From: Massilia mucilaginosa
GTDB taxonomy: Bacteria > Pseudomonadota > Gammaproteobacteria > Burkholderiales > Burkholderiaceae_D
DNA: 64,000 nucleotides
NCBI RefSeq assembly: GCF_011682145.1
Contig: NZ_WHJH01000037.1
Coordinates: 1 to 64,000, forward strand
Reading direction: 5' to 3'
Below are positions 1 to 8,110 of this stretch, in pieces. The notes beneath the pieces were generated by a model. It made no database searches, was not told where the DNA came from, and was given only the letters and a program-made list of their open reading frames with translations. A program made the translations under genes and the position numbers. How positions within the stretch are numbered: position 1 is the first letter of the stretch; every line of letters begins with the position of its first letter.

Positions 1-156
1 CCCACCGTGGGCGCACGCGCACCGGGGGCGGCCCCCGGGGCCGGGGGGGCCTATGGGGGATATTATATTGTCGGCCCCCGGGGGTCCCCGCGCCACGGGG
101 GGGGAACGACGGGGTCGTGGCGGTAACACCGCAAAGGCAATGCAAACAATCGCGGC

Positions 157-1488
157 CTATGCTTGCCCCCCCGCCCCCGGCGGCAGCACCGGCAAGCGCA
201 CCGTAAACGTGGTCCCCTCCCCCGGCGTCGACGCCACGTCGATCCGCCCCCCGTGCTTGTTCACGATCCCATACGACAGCGACAGGCCCAGGCCGGTCCC
301 GCTGCCCACCGGCTTGGTGGTAAAAAACGGCTCGAAAATCCGGTTCAGATGTTCCTGCGCGATGCCGCAGCCGGTGTCGCCGATCGCCACCCACACCCAG
401 CCATCCTCGGCCCCGGTGCGGATCGTGATCACGCCCTTGTCCTTGATCGCGTGCCCGGCATTGACCAGCAGGTTCATGAAGACCTGGTTCAGCTGCGAGG
501 CCAGGCAGGTCACCGGCGGCAGCTGCCCGTAGTGCTTCTCCACCGTGGCCTTGTACTTGATCTCGTTGGAGACGATATTCAAGGTGCTGTCGAGGCCGTG
601 ATGCAGGTCGGCCACCTGCCACTCGTTCTCGCCCACATGCGAAAAATCCTTGAGCGCCTGGACGATATCCTTGACGCGCTTGAGCCCGTCCATCGACTCG
701 CGGATCAGATCGGTCGCGTCATCCTGCAGGAAAGCCAGGTCGGCGCTCTTGCCGATCTGCGCGATGCGGCTGCTCAGGGCCGGCGGCGGACTGTGCGCGG
801 CGATCGCGGCATCGTACTGGCTGACCACGCCGAACAGGGTGGCCACGTATTTCTGCAAGGTGCCCATGTTCGAATTGACGAAGCCGACCGGGTTGTTGAT
901 CTCGTGCGCAATGCCGGCGGCCAGCTGGCCGATCGAGGCCATTTTTTCCGACTGCAGCAACTGGTTCTGCGCTTCCTGCAAACGCCCGATCAGCAACTGC
1001 TGTTCCTGGCCCTTGCTGTAGAGCGCCTCTTCCATGGTCTTGCGGATCGTGATGTCGGTGAGCGAGCCGATCACTTCGAGCGGCGCGCCATGTTCGTCGC
1101 GGATCAGGCGCAAGGTGTCGTGCATCCACAGGTAAGCCCCGTCGGCGGCGCGGAAGCGGTACTCGTAGGCGCGCTGGCCCTCGACGAACACCAGCGCCAG
1201 GCTGGAAAAGATGGCGGGCGCGTCGTCCGGATGAATATGATCGAACCAGAAATTGGGATCGGCCACCATGTCCTCGGGCCGGTAGCCGAGCACGTTGTAG
1301 GCGTTGTTGCTGACAAAAGTCATCTTGAAGTCACCGCTGGGCACGGTGCAATAGATGATGGCCGGGGTGTTGTCGATCAGGTACTGCAGGCGCACCAGCG
1401 GCGAAGCGGCATCCGCGCCCGGCGCGCGCACCGGTGCGGGCGGCGTGTCGGACGCGAAGGATTCAAATTCCTCGAACTGCATCGCCAT
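157..1488 (-). CDS. PAS-domain sensor histidine kinase
   Basis: Sensor histidine kinase of 443 residues that would autophosphorylate and pass the phosphate to an unlinked response regulator. A PAS/PAC module covers about residues 32-150, followed by a short coiled coil and a HisKA segment with AHEINNP, phospho-acceptor His195. The ATPase domain shows an N-box (NLLVNAGHAI, about 339-348), G1 DTGCGI (371-376) and the F/G2 boxes (FEPFFTTK and GTGLGLSL, 386-404). No membrane segment is visible, so a cytoplasmic signal is likely. ATG at 1488 has a weak GGGA upstream; ATG at 1482 is the alternative. No partner regulator lies beside it, so the input and output are unknown. Confidence 0.9.
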   Translation of the reverse strand: MAMQFEEFESFASDTPPAPVRAPGADAASPLVRLQYLIDNTPAIIYCTVPSGDFKMTFVSNNAYNVLGYRPEDMVADPNFWFDHIHPDDAPAIFSSLALVFVEGQRAYEYRFRAADGAYLWMHDTLRLIRDEHGAPLEVIGSLTDITIRKTMEEALYSKGQEQQLLIGRLQEAQNQLLQSEKMASIGQLAAGIAHEINNPVGFVNSNMGTLQKYVATLFGVVSQYDAAIAAHSPPPALSSRIAQIGKSADLAFLQDDATDLIRESMDGLKRVKDIVQALKDFSHVGENEWQVADLHHGLDSTLNIVSNEIKYKATVEKHYGQLPPVTCLASQLNQVFMNLLVNAGHAIKDKGVITIRTGAEDGWVWVAIGDTGCGIAQEHLNRIFEPFFTTKPVGSGTGLGLSLSYGIVNKHGGRIDVASTPGEGTTFTVRLPVLPPGAGGQA

Positions 1489-1550
1489 GATCGATCCCGT
1501 GGGAAAGTACTTCAGGCGATTATGACCGAGTATTCAAGCGGGCGCCAGCG

Positions 1551-2441
1551 TCATCGCCACTGGCCGTACACCGTGCCGTACGAGGCGGGCGGCTCGGGTT
1601 CGTCGAACAGCGGCTCCGGCTGCGGCGGCGCCAGCCATTCGCGCGGGTCGACCCGGTAGTACTGCTGAAACTGCTCGTACAGCTCGGCATGGCGTTCGGC
1701 CATCTGCCAGGGCTTCTCGAAAAACGTTTCGGTGGCCACGGCGAAGAACTCGGCGGGACTGACCGCGCCATAGTGGTCCAGCACGCTCTGGCGGTGGAAC
1801 ATGGCTTCGTGGCGCAGGTTGTTGAAGTCGCGCGAGAGCACCTCGGACCAGTTGCGGTAGCTGCCCGGATGGCCGAGGAAAGGCGCGCCGTTGTTGCTGC
1901 CCGACTCGCTGTCGAGCTGGTGGGCGAATTCGTGCAGGACCACGTTCTGGCCATCGGTCCAGTCGCCGGCGCCGCGCTGGACGTGGTCCCACGACAACAC
2001 GACGCGGCCGTCGACCCACGATTCGCCCAGCAGTTCCTGGCGCGCCGGATGCACGATGCCGGCGTCGTCGGCATGGTTGCGCGGCACCAGGAAGGCGCTC
2101 GGATAGACCAGGATGGTGTGCAGCTTGCGGTACACGCGGGTAAAGCGGTTCAGCAGCAGCAGGCACGCCTGGCCGGCGATGGTGACGCGGATCTCGTCGT
2201 CCACCTCCAGTCCCTCGCAGCCGACAAACTTTTTCTGGAACAGGAATTGCTGCACCAGGCGCTGCAATTGCGCTTGCAGATCGGGCTGCATGCGCTGATA
2301 AATGGGGATATTGCGTTCAAGAATATCGCGCCAGGCAGGCGGGAACGGCTGGGCCAGCGCGCGCCTGAGGCGCCAGCCGGGATAGCTCATGCCGAGCGCG
2401 ATTGCCACCACGATGGCGGTGGTCCAGAGCAGCGCTTCCAT
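1551..2441 (-). CDS. mtfA: MtfA-family zinc metallopeptidase (M90)
   Basis: Zinc-dependent peptidase of the MtfA family, which in enterobacteria binds the glucose repressor Mlc and so affects PTS gene expression. The 296-residue protein has a hydrophobic N-terminus (residues 2-20), the zinc motif HEFAH (His170, Glu171, His174) and a downstream ATETFFEK whose Glu238 fits the third zinc ligand. It is slightly longer than the E. coli protein because of the N-terminal membrane-like segment and a Pro/Glu-rich tail. It lies 62 bases upstream of the histidine kinase on the same strand, though a shared transcript is not obvious. Family assignment is firm; no Mlc homologue is in the window, so the partner is inferred from the family only. 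Confidence 0.9.
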   Translation of the reverse strand: MEALLWTTAIVVAIALGMSYPGWRLRRALAQPFPPAWRDILERNIPIYQRMQPDLQAQLQRLVQQFLFQKKFVGCEGLEVDDEIRVTIAGQACLLLLNRFTRVYRKLHTILVYPSAFLVPRNHADDAGIVHPARQELLGESWVDGRVVLSWDHVQRGAGDWTDGQNVVLHEFAHQLDSESGSNNGAPFLGHPGSYRNWSEVLSRDFNNLRHEAMFHRQSVLDHYGAVSPAEFFAVATETFFEKPWQMAERHAELYEQFQQYYRVDPREWLAPPQPEPLFDEPEPPASYGTVYGQWR

Positions 2442-2541
2442 CTTAGTCCTTGTCGGGTGCGATACGAAAACGGGGGAGCCGCGCCGCGCGACGCGCTCGC
2501 GCGCAGCGGCGCGGCGCGCGAGCGGACGGTGCGGACGTGGC

Positions 2542-3294
2542 TCAGGCTGCCTTGGCGGCGCCGAAGTAAGCGTCGACCGCGTCGGCGTTGCCGATCAGCT
2601 TGCCGCCGATGAAGACTTGCGGCCAGGTCGACTGGCCCGAGACCGCGCGCAGCACGCTGGAATTGATCTTGCGGTCCTGCGACATCTCGGCAAACGCCAG
2701 TCCGTGCGCCTTGAGCGTGGCCTTGGCGCGCGCGCAATGCGGGCAGCCGGGCTTGGAAAACACCACGACCGGTTCGGGCACCTGCGCGTCCGGACTGACG
2801 TGGCGCAGCATGGTTTCGGCGTCCGAGACGTCGAACGGGTCGCCTTCCTTGTCGGCCTCGATGAAGATCTTCTCGATGATGCCATCCTTGACCAGCATGG
2901 AATAACGCCACGAGCGCATGCCGAAGCCCAGGTTGCGCTTGTCGACCAGCATGCCCATGCCTTCGCTGAAGTCGCCATTGCCATCCGGGATCACGGTGAT
3001 GTTCTCGGCATCCTGGCCGACTTTCCACTCGTTCATGACAAACGCATCGTTGACCGAAATGCAGACGATCTCGTCGACGCCGTTCTGCTTGAACACGGGC
3101 GCCAGTTCGTTATAGCGCGGCAAATGGGTGGAGGAACAGGTTGGCGTGTAGGCGCCAGGCAGCGAAAACACGACGACGGTCCGGCCCTTGAACAGCTCAT
3201 CGGTGGTGATGTCTTTCCACTGGTCGTTGGGCCTGGCCTTGAACGTGACATTCGGTACGGGCTTGCCTTCCAGCGATTCTGGCGTCGGTAACAT
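2542..3294 (-). CDS. peroxiredoxin-glutaredoxin hybrid (Prx5/Grx)
   Basis: Fusion of a Prx5-type peroxiredoxin and a glutaredoxin that reduces hydrogen and alkyl peroxides using glutathione as reductant without a separate glutaredoxin. The peroxiredoxin half (about 1-165) carries PGAYTPTC with peroxidatic Cys53; the glutaredoxin half (about 174-250) has GCPHC with Cys184 and Cys187 and a WPQVFIGG cis-Pro region. ATG at 3294 is chosen because AAGGA sits 7 bases upstream; an upstream in-frame ATG at 3348 has no such site. Length (250) matches the Haemophilus-type hybrid. It is probably transcribed alone: the neighbour upstream ends 337 bases away. Confidence 0.93.
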   Translation of the reverse strand: MLPTPESLEGKPVPNVTFKARPNDQWKDITTDELFKGRTVVVFSLPGAYTPTCSSTHLPRYNELAPVFKQNGVDEIVCISVNDAFVMNEWKVGQDAENITVIPDGNGDFSEGMGMLVDKRNLGFGMRSWRYSMLVKDGIIEKIFIEADKEGDPFDVSDAETMLRHVSPDAQVPEPVVVFSKPGCPHCARAKATLKAHGLAFAEMSQDRKINSSVLRAVSGQSTWPQVFIGGKLIGNADAVDAYFGAAKAA

Positions 3295-3631
3295 GGCGAT
3301 CCTTTTGGTGAGTGGGTGGGACGAGCGAACATCCCCGCACCGCCACAAGTGGGGCTGGTTCGGGGGTTTTCAATTGGGGACAATGACAGAAAAACAGCAG
3401 ACGTGCCGAAGCACACGCATCCTGGCGGGAAAGCGTGAACGCAAAGATGGGCGGCACGGAGCCGACTGGCGCGGCCGCATGGCAGGGCCGAATGGCGAGC
3501 GGAACGGCAGAGTCCTGGGCTGGACCGTACTACGACGGTCCTGCCGGAAAGATAAAACACGCTGGCGGCCCCTGCCCCGCAGTCCGGCCGGATGGCGGAC
3601 GCAGGCGCAGCGGGCGCAGCTCAGCGCAGGA
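3295..3631. other. intergenic region upstream of the peroxiredoxin gene
   Basis: About 337 bases without a convincing gene between the winged-helix gene and the peroxiredoxin hybrid, both on the minus strand. It holds an inverted repeat GGACCGT-N6-ACGGTCC at 3522-3541, without a T-run, which could be an operator or the downstream hairpin of the winged-helix gene. Short open frames here look like shadows of GC-rich sequence with no ribosome-binding site. Confidence 0.4.
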
Positions 3632-4243
3632 TCAAGCCTGGTCTTTGGCCGACGGCGCCGCGCCGAACAAGGCGGCAACCAGCGGATCGCGCGCCACCGG
3701 GCTGCGATTGACGCGGATGGCATAGTGGGTGTCGTCCGCCAGGATGTGGAAGTGACGGCCCGTGCCGGCCATGCTCTGCTCGCGCAGGCCCGGACGTTCC
3801 TTGCGCGGTGCCGCGCCTTCGCGTTTCGGCTGCACGATCGCGGCCAGGAAGGCCTTGACCCGTTCCGGGTCCGGCGAAATCTGGTACACGGCCTTGCCCA
3901 GGTAGGTGGCGGTGCCTTCGATATAGCGCGCCAGTTCGATCACGCCCGCTTCGCGCAGGTCGCGGATGTATTTGCGCGCGCCGGACGGCGAGAATTTGAG
4001 GAACCAGGCGATTTCGTCGGCCAGCATTTCGTGGGTCGACAGTTCGCCGATCAGCTTTTGCATATTTTCGATGCGGCGCTGGGTGGCCGAGGTCGAACGC
4101 ACGCGCTCGATCGGGGCCATCGAGATCGGGGCGCGCTCTGCCGGCTGGGGCGCGACGCGCTCGATCAGCGAAGAATTGGCGTTGGTGTGCAATGTGGTCA
4201 TTTCGCCTTGGGCCGCATTGTGGTGCTGTGTCGTTGCATGCAT
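3632..4243 (-). CDS. winged-helix DNA-binding domain protein
   Basis: Predicted DNA-binding protein of 203 residues. The middle (about 55-115) has a helix-turn-helix layout: a helix, a segment with LADEIAWFLKFSPSGARKYI that reads as the HTH, then a wing-like hairpin ending in TYLGKAVY. The N-terminal 50 residues are Thr/Ser/Pro-rich and probably disordered; the C-terminus ends in a basic-then-hydrophobic stretch. ATG at 4243 has GGAGT seven bases upstream, better than the internal ATG at 4201. It is transcribed away from the collagen-like lipoprotein gene, sharing a 338-base, relatively AT-rich intergenic region. I do not recognise a named family; target and ligand are unknown. Confidence 0.75.
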   Translation of the reverse strand: MHATTQHHNAAQGEMTTLHTNANSSLIERVAPQPAERAPISMAPIERVRSTSATQRRIENMQKLIGELSTHEMLADEIAWFLKFSPSGARKYIRDLREAGVIELARYIEGTATYLGKAVYQISPDPERVKAFLAAIVQPKREGAAPRKERPGLREQSMAGTGRHFHILADDTHYAIRVNRSPVARDPLVAALFGAAPSAKDQA

Positions 4244-4581
4244 GTTGAGTACTCCATGAGAAGAGATTCATTTCGTCCGGATCCGGTACATGTCGTTTGA
4301 CAGCCTGACAATAATTCGGTTCCGCACAACTGAGTGCAAGATTGCCTGCGTGGACCCCGATGGTCTGTGCGCCATCGAACATTTCGCACAATTTACTTCC
4401 TATGATCATCTTTTCATCGTTGCAATTTTGCTGACACGTCCTGCTGTGTGCGTTGGCGTACAGATTCCAACTAAACATGACCGTATTCTGGCCTCGTTCG
4501 CACAAATTCGTGTGTGCAATGACTTCACTGACGTTCAGTCTGGTTGCCGCCGGCACCAGACACATATAAAAGGAAACCACC
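4244..4581. other. AT-rich divergent intergenic region
   Basis: 338 bases of clearly lower GC than the flanks, between the winged-helix gene (minus) and the collagen-like lipoprotein gene (plus). It holds the GTGCG-N4-CGTAC palindrome at 4448-4461 with a TATTCT hexamer at 4484-4489, and several half-site-like TCGCACAA words near 4385 and 4497. No coding sequence is supported. Confidence 0.6.
4448..4461. promoter_or_regulatory. Crp-like palindrome site 1 (lipoprotein promoter)
   Basis: GTGCG-ttgg-CGTAC, with flanking T and A extending it to a 16-bp Crp-sized palindrome. A -10-like TATTCT starts 22 bases downstream (4484-4489), putting the palindrome centre near -41.5. It lies 120 bases before the collagen-like lipoprotein start. 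It is one of twelve such sites in this window. Confidence 0.65.
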
Positions 4582-4890
4582 ATGAAAACGACTATCCTGG
4601 CAGCACTGCTGGCAATCGCCGGCCTGACCGCATGCGAAAAAACCACTGTTAACCCACCTGCAACGGTTGTTACCCCAACCGTTGAAGTTCCAGTAGCCGT
4701 ACCTGGCCCAGCCGGCGCCCCTGGTGCTACTGGCGCCACCGGCGCAGCTGGTACTGACGGCAACTCGGGCGCCACCGGCACCCCAGGCGCCGCTGGTACC
4801 CCAGGTGCCCCAGGCATGGACGGCGCCAAAGGCGAGCAAGGCAAAACCGGCGGCGACACCGTGATCGTGGTACCGGAAAAAACCAACTAA
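4582..4890 (+). CDS. collagen-like repeat lipoprotein
   Basis: Small predicted lipoprotein of 102 residues. The signal peptide ends in the lipobox LTAC, with Cys18 as lipidation site. After a Pro/Val/Thr-rich spacer (19-41) come sixteen uninterrupted Gly-X-Y triplets (42-89) rich in Pro, Ala and Thr, then a short VIVVPEK tail. Such triplets form collagen-like triple helices, so a trimeric stalk tethered to the membrane is inferred. AAAAGGA lies just before the ATG. The codon choice is plainer than in neighbours, with many GGC/GGT and ACC/GCC repeats. Two terminators follow directly. A Crp-like palindrome with a -10 hexamer lies upstream. Function is unknown. Confidence 0.85.
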   Translation: MKTTILAALLAIAGLTACEKTTVNPPATVVTPTVEVPVAVPGPAGAPGATGATGAAGTDGNSGATGTPGAAGTPGAPGMDGAKGEQGKTGGDTVIVVPEKTN

Positions 4891-4909
4891 TAGCCCCGGG
4901 CTATTTTTT
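4889..4909 (+). terminator. terminator overlapping the lipoprotein stop codon
   Basis: AATAGCCC and GGGCTATT form a near-perfect inverted repeat followed by TTTT. It begins inside the TAA stop codon of the collagen-like lipoprotein gene. Confidence 0.7.
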
Positions 4910-4920
4910 GCGCGACAACT

Positions 4921-4958
4921 CGCGCCGGACCAGGTTCGCCTGGTCCGGCGCGATTTTT
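4921..4958 (+). terminator. strong intrinsic terminator
   Basis: A perfect 14-bp stem (CGCGCCGGACCAGG / CCTGGTCCGGCGCG) with loop TTCG, followed by ATTTTT. It is the second terminator within 70 bases of the collagen-like gene and insulates the following ompA-like gene. Confidence 0.9.
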
Positions 4959-5008
4959 CTTGGCACTCGCACAAATTGTTGTATTAAAAAGACAAGTCCG
5001 ACATCACA

Positions 5009-5022
5009 GTGCGCTATCGAAC
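5009..5022. promoter_or_regulatory. Crp-like palindrome site 2 (OmpA promoter)
   Basis: GTGCG-ctat-CGAAC. A TAATCT -10-like hexamer lies at 5045-5050, again exactly 22 bases after the palindrome. It is 97 bases before the GTG start of the OmpA-family gene. The same TAATCT hexamer at the same spacing is found at site 7. Confidence 0.65.
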
Positions 5023-5119
5023 GGTTGCATTGAACTCCGCCGCCTAATCTCAAGTCGAACGTCACACTGCTGCATTTCAGCGATGACAACTCTACTGACC
5101 TATCGAATAGGAGATCCCT

Positions 5120-6145
5120 GTGAGCAAAATGAGAAAGACGGCCCTGGCGGCGGCACTATCGTGCGGCGCGTCACTGGCCTTTGCGCAAGACATCAACCCC
5201 TCGTGGTATATCCAGCCGAGCGCCAATGCATTCAGGCCCGACAAGGATTTCGGCGTCGACGAGCGCGACTACGGAGGCGGCCTCAAGATCGGCAGGCCGC
5301 TCTCCGAAATGTGGGACGTGCAGATGGGCGTCACCCATGCGCGCACCAAGGAAGGGCTGGCCAACTATCGCCAGACCGTGGTGGGCGCGGACGCGCTGCT
5401 GATGCTGTCGCGCCAGAATTTCCGTCCCTTCCTGCTGATTGGCATCGGCGCCGAGCGCGACCGGGTCGACAATCCGCTGCGCCGGGTCGGCAAGACCTCG
5501 CCCTACGCGACCGCCGGCCTCGGATTCCAGCTGGGCCTGACGGACCAGTGGTCGATGCAGGCCGACTTGCGCACGGTGCGCGGGCGCCTGCGTGGCGACG
5601 AGGCCTTCGGTTTCGACCGCAGCAACAACAAATACCTGACGATCGGCTTCAACTACGCTTTCAACAAGCCGATTCCGCCGGCACCGCCGCCAGCGCCGAC
5701 GCCGCCGCCAGCGGTCACGCCGCCGCCGGAACCGGTCGCACCGCCACCGCCGCCGCCGGCCCGCTTCGAAAAAATCACCTTGAGCACGACCGAGCTGTTC
5801 GCTTTCAACAGCGCAACTCTCAACGTGACCCAGACCCGTCTGGACGAGATCGCCGCCGCGCTGACGGCCGACCCGACCATCACCGACGTCGACATCACCG
5901 GCTACGCCGACCGGCTCGGTTCGGAGCAATACAACCTCAAGCTGTCGGAGCGGCGCGCGAATGCGGTGCGCGACTACCTGGTGGCCAAGGGCATCGACGG
6001 CGCCCGTCTGAAAGCCTACGGCAAGGGCGAAGCCAATCCGGTGGTCACCTGCACCGAGAAAAAACGCGCCGCGCTGATCAAGTGCCTGGAACCGAACCGC
6101 CGCGTTGAAGTCGAGCAAATTACCATCGAACGACGCGTTCAATAA
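5120..6145 (+). CDS. OmpA-family outer membrane protein
   Basis: OmpA-type protein that anchors the outer membrane to peptidoglycan. The 341 residues comprise a signal peptide ending SLAFA-Q (1-22), an N-terminal beta-barrel-like domain (about 25-182, many aromatic alternating strands, ending NYAFNK), a Pro/Ala-rich linker (about 186-215) and an OmpA C-terminal domain (about 220-335) with VDITGYADRLGSEQYNLKLSERRA, split here as ITGYADRLGS and LSERRANAVRDYL, plus a Cys pair near CTEKKRAALIKC. GTG at 5120 is preferred because GGAG is 6 bases upstream; ATG at 5129 is poorly placed. Site 2 of the Crp-like palindromes lies upstream. Confidence 0.9.
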   Translation: MSKMRKTALAAALSCGASLAFAQDINPSWYIQPSANAFRPDKDFGVDERDYGGGLKIGRPLSEMWDVQMGVTHARTKEGLANYRQTVVGADALLMLSRQNFRPFLLIGIGAERDRVDNPLRRVGKTSPYATAGLGFQLGLTDQWSMQADLRTVRGRLRGDEAFGFDRSNNKYLTIGFNYAFNKPIPPAPPPAPTPPPAVTPPPEPVAPPPPPPARFEKITLSTTELFAFNSATLNVTQTRLDEIAAALTADPTITDVDITGYADRLGSEQYNLKLSERRANAVRDYLVAKGIDGARLKAYGKGEANPVVTCTEKKRAALIKCLEPNRRVEVEQITIERRVQ

Positions 6146-6206
6146 CAAGATTCACTGTTTTGCGGGGAGCGCGTGCTCCCCGCGCAATCCAAGGAAAGTA
6201 ACGATA

Positions 6207-7136
6207 ATGGAAATCAAGGAATGGGCGCCGTACTCCAAACAACTGGTCAATGTGATGCGCTGCGCGGTCACCGAATGGTTCGCGCACCGCGCCGCCAGCA
6301 AGGGCGCGGCACTGGCGTTCTACACCCTGTTTTCGATGGCGCCGATCCTGGTGCTGGTCATTGCCATCGCCGGCTTTTTCTACGGCGCCGAAGCGGCTCA
6401 GGGCCAGCTGATTAACGAATTGCGCGGACTGGTCGGCAAGCAAGGCGCGGAAGCGATCCAGCTGATCCTGGCCGGCGCGCAAAACAAGGAAAGCGGCATC
6501 TGGGCCACCGTCATCGCCACCGGCCTGCTGCTGTTCGGGGCGACCACCGTGTTTTCCGAACTCAAGGACAGCCTGGACGAGATCTGGGCCGTGCCGGAGT
6601 CGACCGACTCCACATGGTGGACGATCCTGCGCACGCGCCTGCTGTCGTTCGGGCTGATCCTGGTGCTGGGATTCCTGCTGATGGTCTCGCTGGTGGTCAG
6701 CGCCGCGCTGGCGGTGCTGGAAAATTACATGAACGGCTTGTGGAAAGACGCGGCCGTGCTGCTGTCGTGGGTATCGTGGGCGATCAGCTTCCTGGTCATC
6801 GCAGTGCTGTTCGGGGTGATCTACAAAATGCTCCCGCGCATCAAACTATCGTGGCGCGACGTGACCATCGGCGCGCTGGGCACGGCGGCCTTGTTCAGCC
6901 TGGGGAAATTTGCAATAGGACTGTATATCGGTAACAGCGGCGTGGCCAACAGTTTCGGCGCGGCCGGCTCGATGATCGCCCTGCTGCTGTGGGTGTATTA
7001 CTCGGCGCAGATTTTCTTTTTGGGTGCTGAGTTCGCGCGGCAATACGCGCTGCAGCTGGGCAGTTTGAAGCACAAGCCGGATGAAGTCACCGGCGGCGAG
7101 CAGTCTACGGCGGCAAAGGTGACGCGAATTCGCTGA
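6207..7136 (+). CDS. YihY/BrkB-family inner membrane protein
   Basis: Polytopic inner-membrane protein of 309 residues of the YihY/virulence factor BrkB family, once misannotated as ribonuclease BN. The family signature GAALAFYTLFSMAPIL lies near residues 32-50, followed by about five further hydrophobic segments, including LLFGATTVFSELKDSLDEIW and a C-terminal GSMIALLLWVYYSAQIFFLGAEF region. ATG at 6207 has AAGGAAAG upstream; a longer in-frame start at 6105 would overlap the OmpA gene. It is 61 bases downstream of that gene on the same strand, so co-transcription is possible. Molecular function is not established for the family. Confidence 0.9.
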   Translation: MEIKEWAPYSKQLVNVMRCAVTEWFAHRAASKGAALAFYTLFSMAPILVLVIAIAGFFYGAEAAQGQLINELRGLVGKQGAEAIQLILAGAQNKESGIWATVIATGLLLFGATTVFSELKDSLDEIWAVPESTDSTWWTILRTRLLSFGLILVLGFLLMVSLVVSAALAVLENYMNGLWKDAAVLLSWVSWAISFLVIAVLFGVIYKMLPRIKLSWRDVTIGALGTAALFSLGKFAIGLYIGNSGVANSFGAAGSMIALLLWVYYSAQIFFLGAEFARQYALQLGSLKHKPDEVTGGEQSTAAKVTRIR

Positions 7137-7146
7137 GCGCTGCAAA

Positions 7147-7449
7147 ATGCCGATACCAAACGACTATCGGGAAGTCGTAAAATCGCTTTCTGTCAAGACG
7201 GAGGAAGGCAATGTCGCTTGGCGCAAAGACAAGTACGCCGTGTCGGTCACTGTCGACAACACGAAAATTGCGCTTTGGGCTGGCAAGGATGAAAACTCGG
7301 ACGTGCCATTCGTGGCCTTTGGATTGTACGGGCCGAATGGGGCAGTGCTGGACACTTGGTACATCGACGAATCGGATGGCGATTACGCGCAGACGTTTCA
7401 GCTCTATCAGTCAGCTAATCGGCTTGCCCAAGGCGTCCCGGCACGTTGA
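7147..7449 (+). CDS. hypothetical protein, 100 residues
   Basis: Small soluble protein without signal peptide or membrane segment. It is mixed alpha/beta in character with a run of short strands (YAVSVTVDN, KIALWAGKD, VPFVAFGLYGP, VLDTWYIDES) and an amphipathic C-terminal helix. The ATG is only 10 bases after the YihY stop, suggesting translational linkage or a shared transcript. Codon GC3 is lower than in the neighbours, which hints at foreign origin. I recognise no family. Confidence 0.7.
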   Translation: MPIPNDYREVVKSLSVKTEEGNVAWRKDKYAVSVTVDNTKIALWAGKDENSDVPFVAFGLYGPNGAVLDTWYIDESDGDYAQTFQLYQSANRLAQGVPAR

Positions 7450-7518
7450 AGACAACTCGCCGGCCTCATTTCCGAGTTGAAAGTCATTGGATCGCCAGGC
7501 GACTAGCTCGTCCTGTTC

Positions 7519-7740
7519 TCATCTGGTCAAACGATGCGCTGGCGCCAGCGGATCCACCGCCACAACGGAGCGGGAAGTGCCCGCGACGTCGATGCCATCG
7601 GCCAGTTCAATGACCGCAACGATGCCATGCACTGCCAGCAGCCACGCTTCCGCACTGGCGCGTGGGATTGACGATTCCGACTCGAAAATTGCCTCTGTCC
7701 CGAATTGGTGGGCGCAAGGCCGATGCGGCGGGACGACCGG
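7519..7740 (-). pseudogene. in-frame coding remnant beyond a TAG stop
   Basis: After the TAG at 7741-7743 that ends the neighbouring gene, the same minus-strand frame stays open for 73 codons to a TGA at 7519. The second half reads like a real protein, with typical GC3 and words such as AEAWLLAVHGIVAVIELADG and VVAVDPLAPAHRL. There is no ATG and no ribosome-binding site. It is either the cut-off C-terminus of the upstream gene after a nonsense mutation, or a decayed second gene. No other convincing gene lies between 7450 and 7740. Confidence 0.45.
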
Positions 7741-8070
7741 CTACCGGATCGGCCGATTTTCATTTTCTGCATCATGGTAGTACCTCGACTCGGAGATTTC
7801 GGCAAACACCATGCCGTCCACCATATCGAATTCGGCGTATCCGCTATGCTCGCTAAAGACAACCGCCTGGCCCCTGTCAGGCCGCACCAGGAAGAACGCC
7901 AGCACGAAGCGGACCGTCATGCCATACGGCGTCCTCACTTCCACGTCAGCGGAAAAATCACTCGCCATCAGCCCGCCTTTGATCAGCTCGTCGACCGGCC
8001 TGCCGAAGCGCAGCGCGAGTTCGTTTGCCCACTCGGCGAGCACGACTGACTGTTGACGCAATGTTTTCAT
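7741..8070 (-). CDS. hypothetical protein, possibly truncated
   Basis: Protein of 109 residues without signal peptide. It has a helical N-terminus (QQSVVLAEWANELALRFG), a beta-rich middle (VRTPYGMTVRFVLAFFLVRP) and an acidic, charged end. ATG at 8070 is chosen because AGGA lies 10 bases upstream; the longer start at 8094 has none. The frame continues past the TAG for 73 codons of coding-like sequence, so the protein may be a truncated form. It lies 40 bases downstream of the LolC/E-type permease gene on the same strand, where lolD is often found. Function unknown. Confidence 0.6.
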   Translation of the reverse strand: MKTLRQQSVVLAEWANELALRFGRPVDELIKGGLMASDFSADVEVRTPYGMTVRFVLAFFLVRPDRGQAVVFSEHSGYAEFDMVDGMVFAEISESRYYHDAENENRPIR

Positions 8071-8110
8071 CGTTGTCTGTTCCTGCCTAATCAAGCCAAT
8101 AGCCGATGTT

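Noticed and set aside
1-156. G- and C-rich stretch at the start of the window
   Set aside because: No gene, promoter or convincing terminator could be supported; possibly the end of a gene beyond the edge.
4385-4507. Repeated TCGCACAA words
   Set aside because: They match only one half of the Crp-like palindrome and have no regular spacing; recorded as half-sites only.
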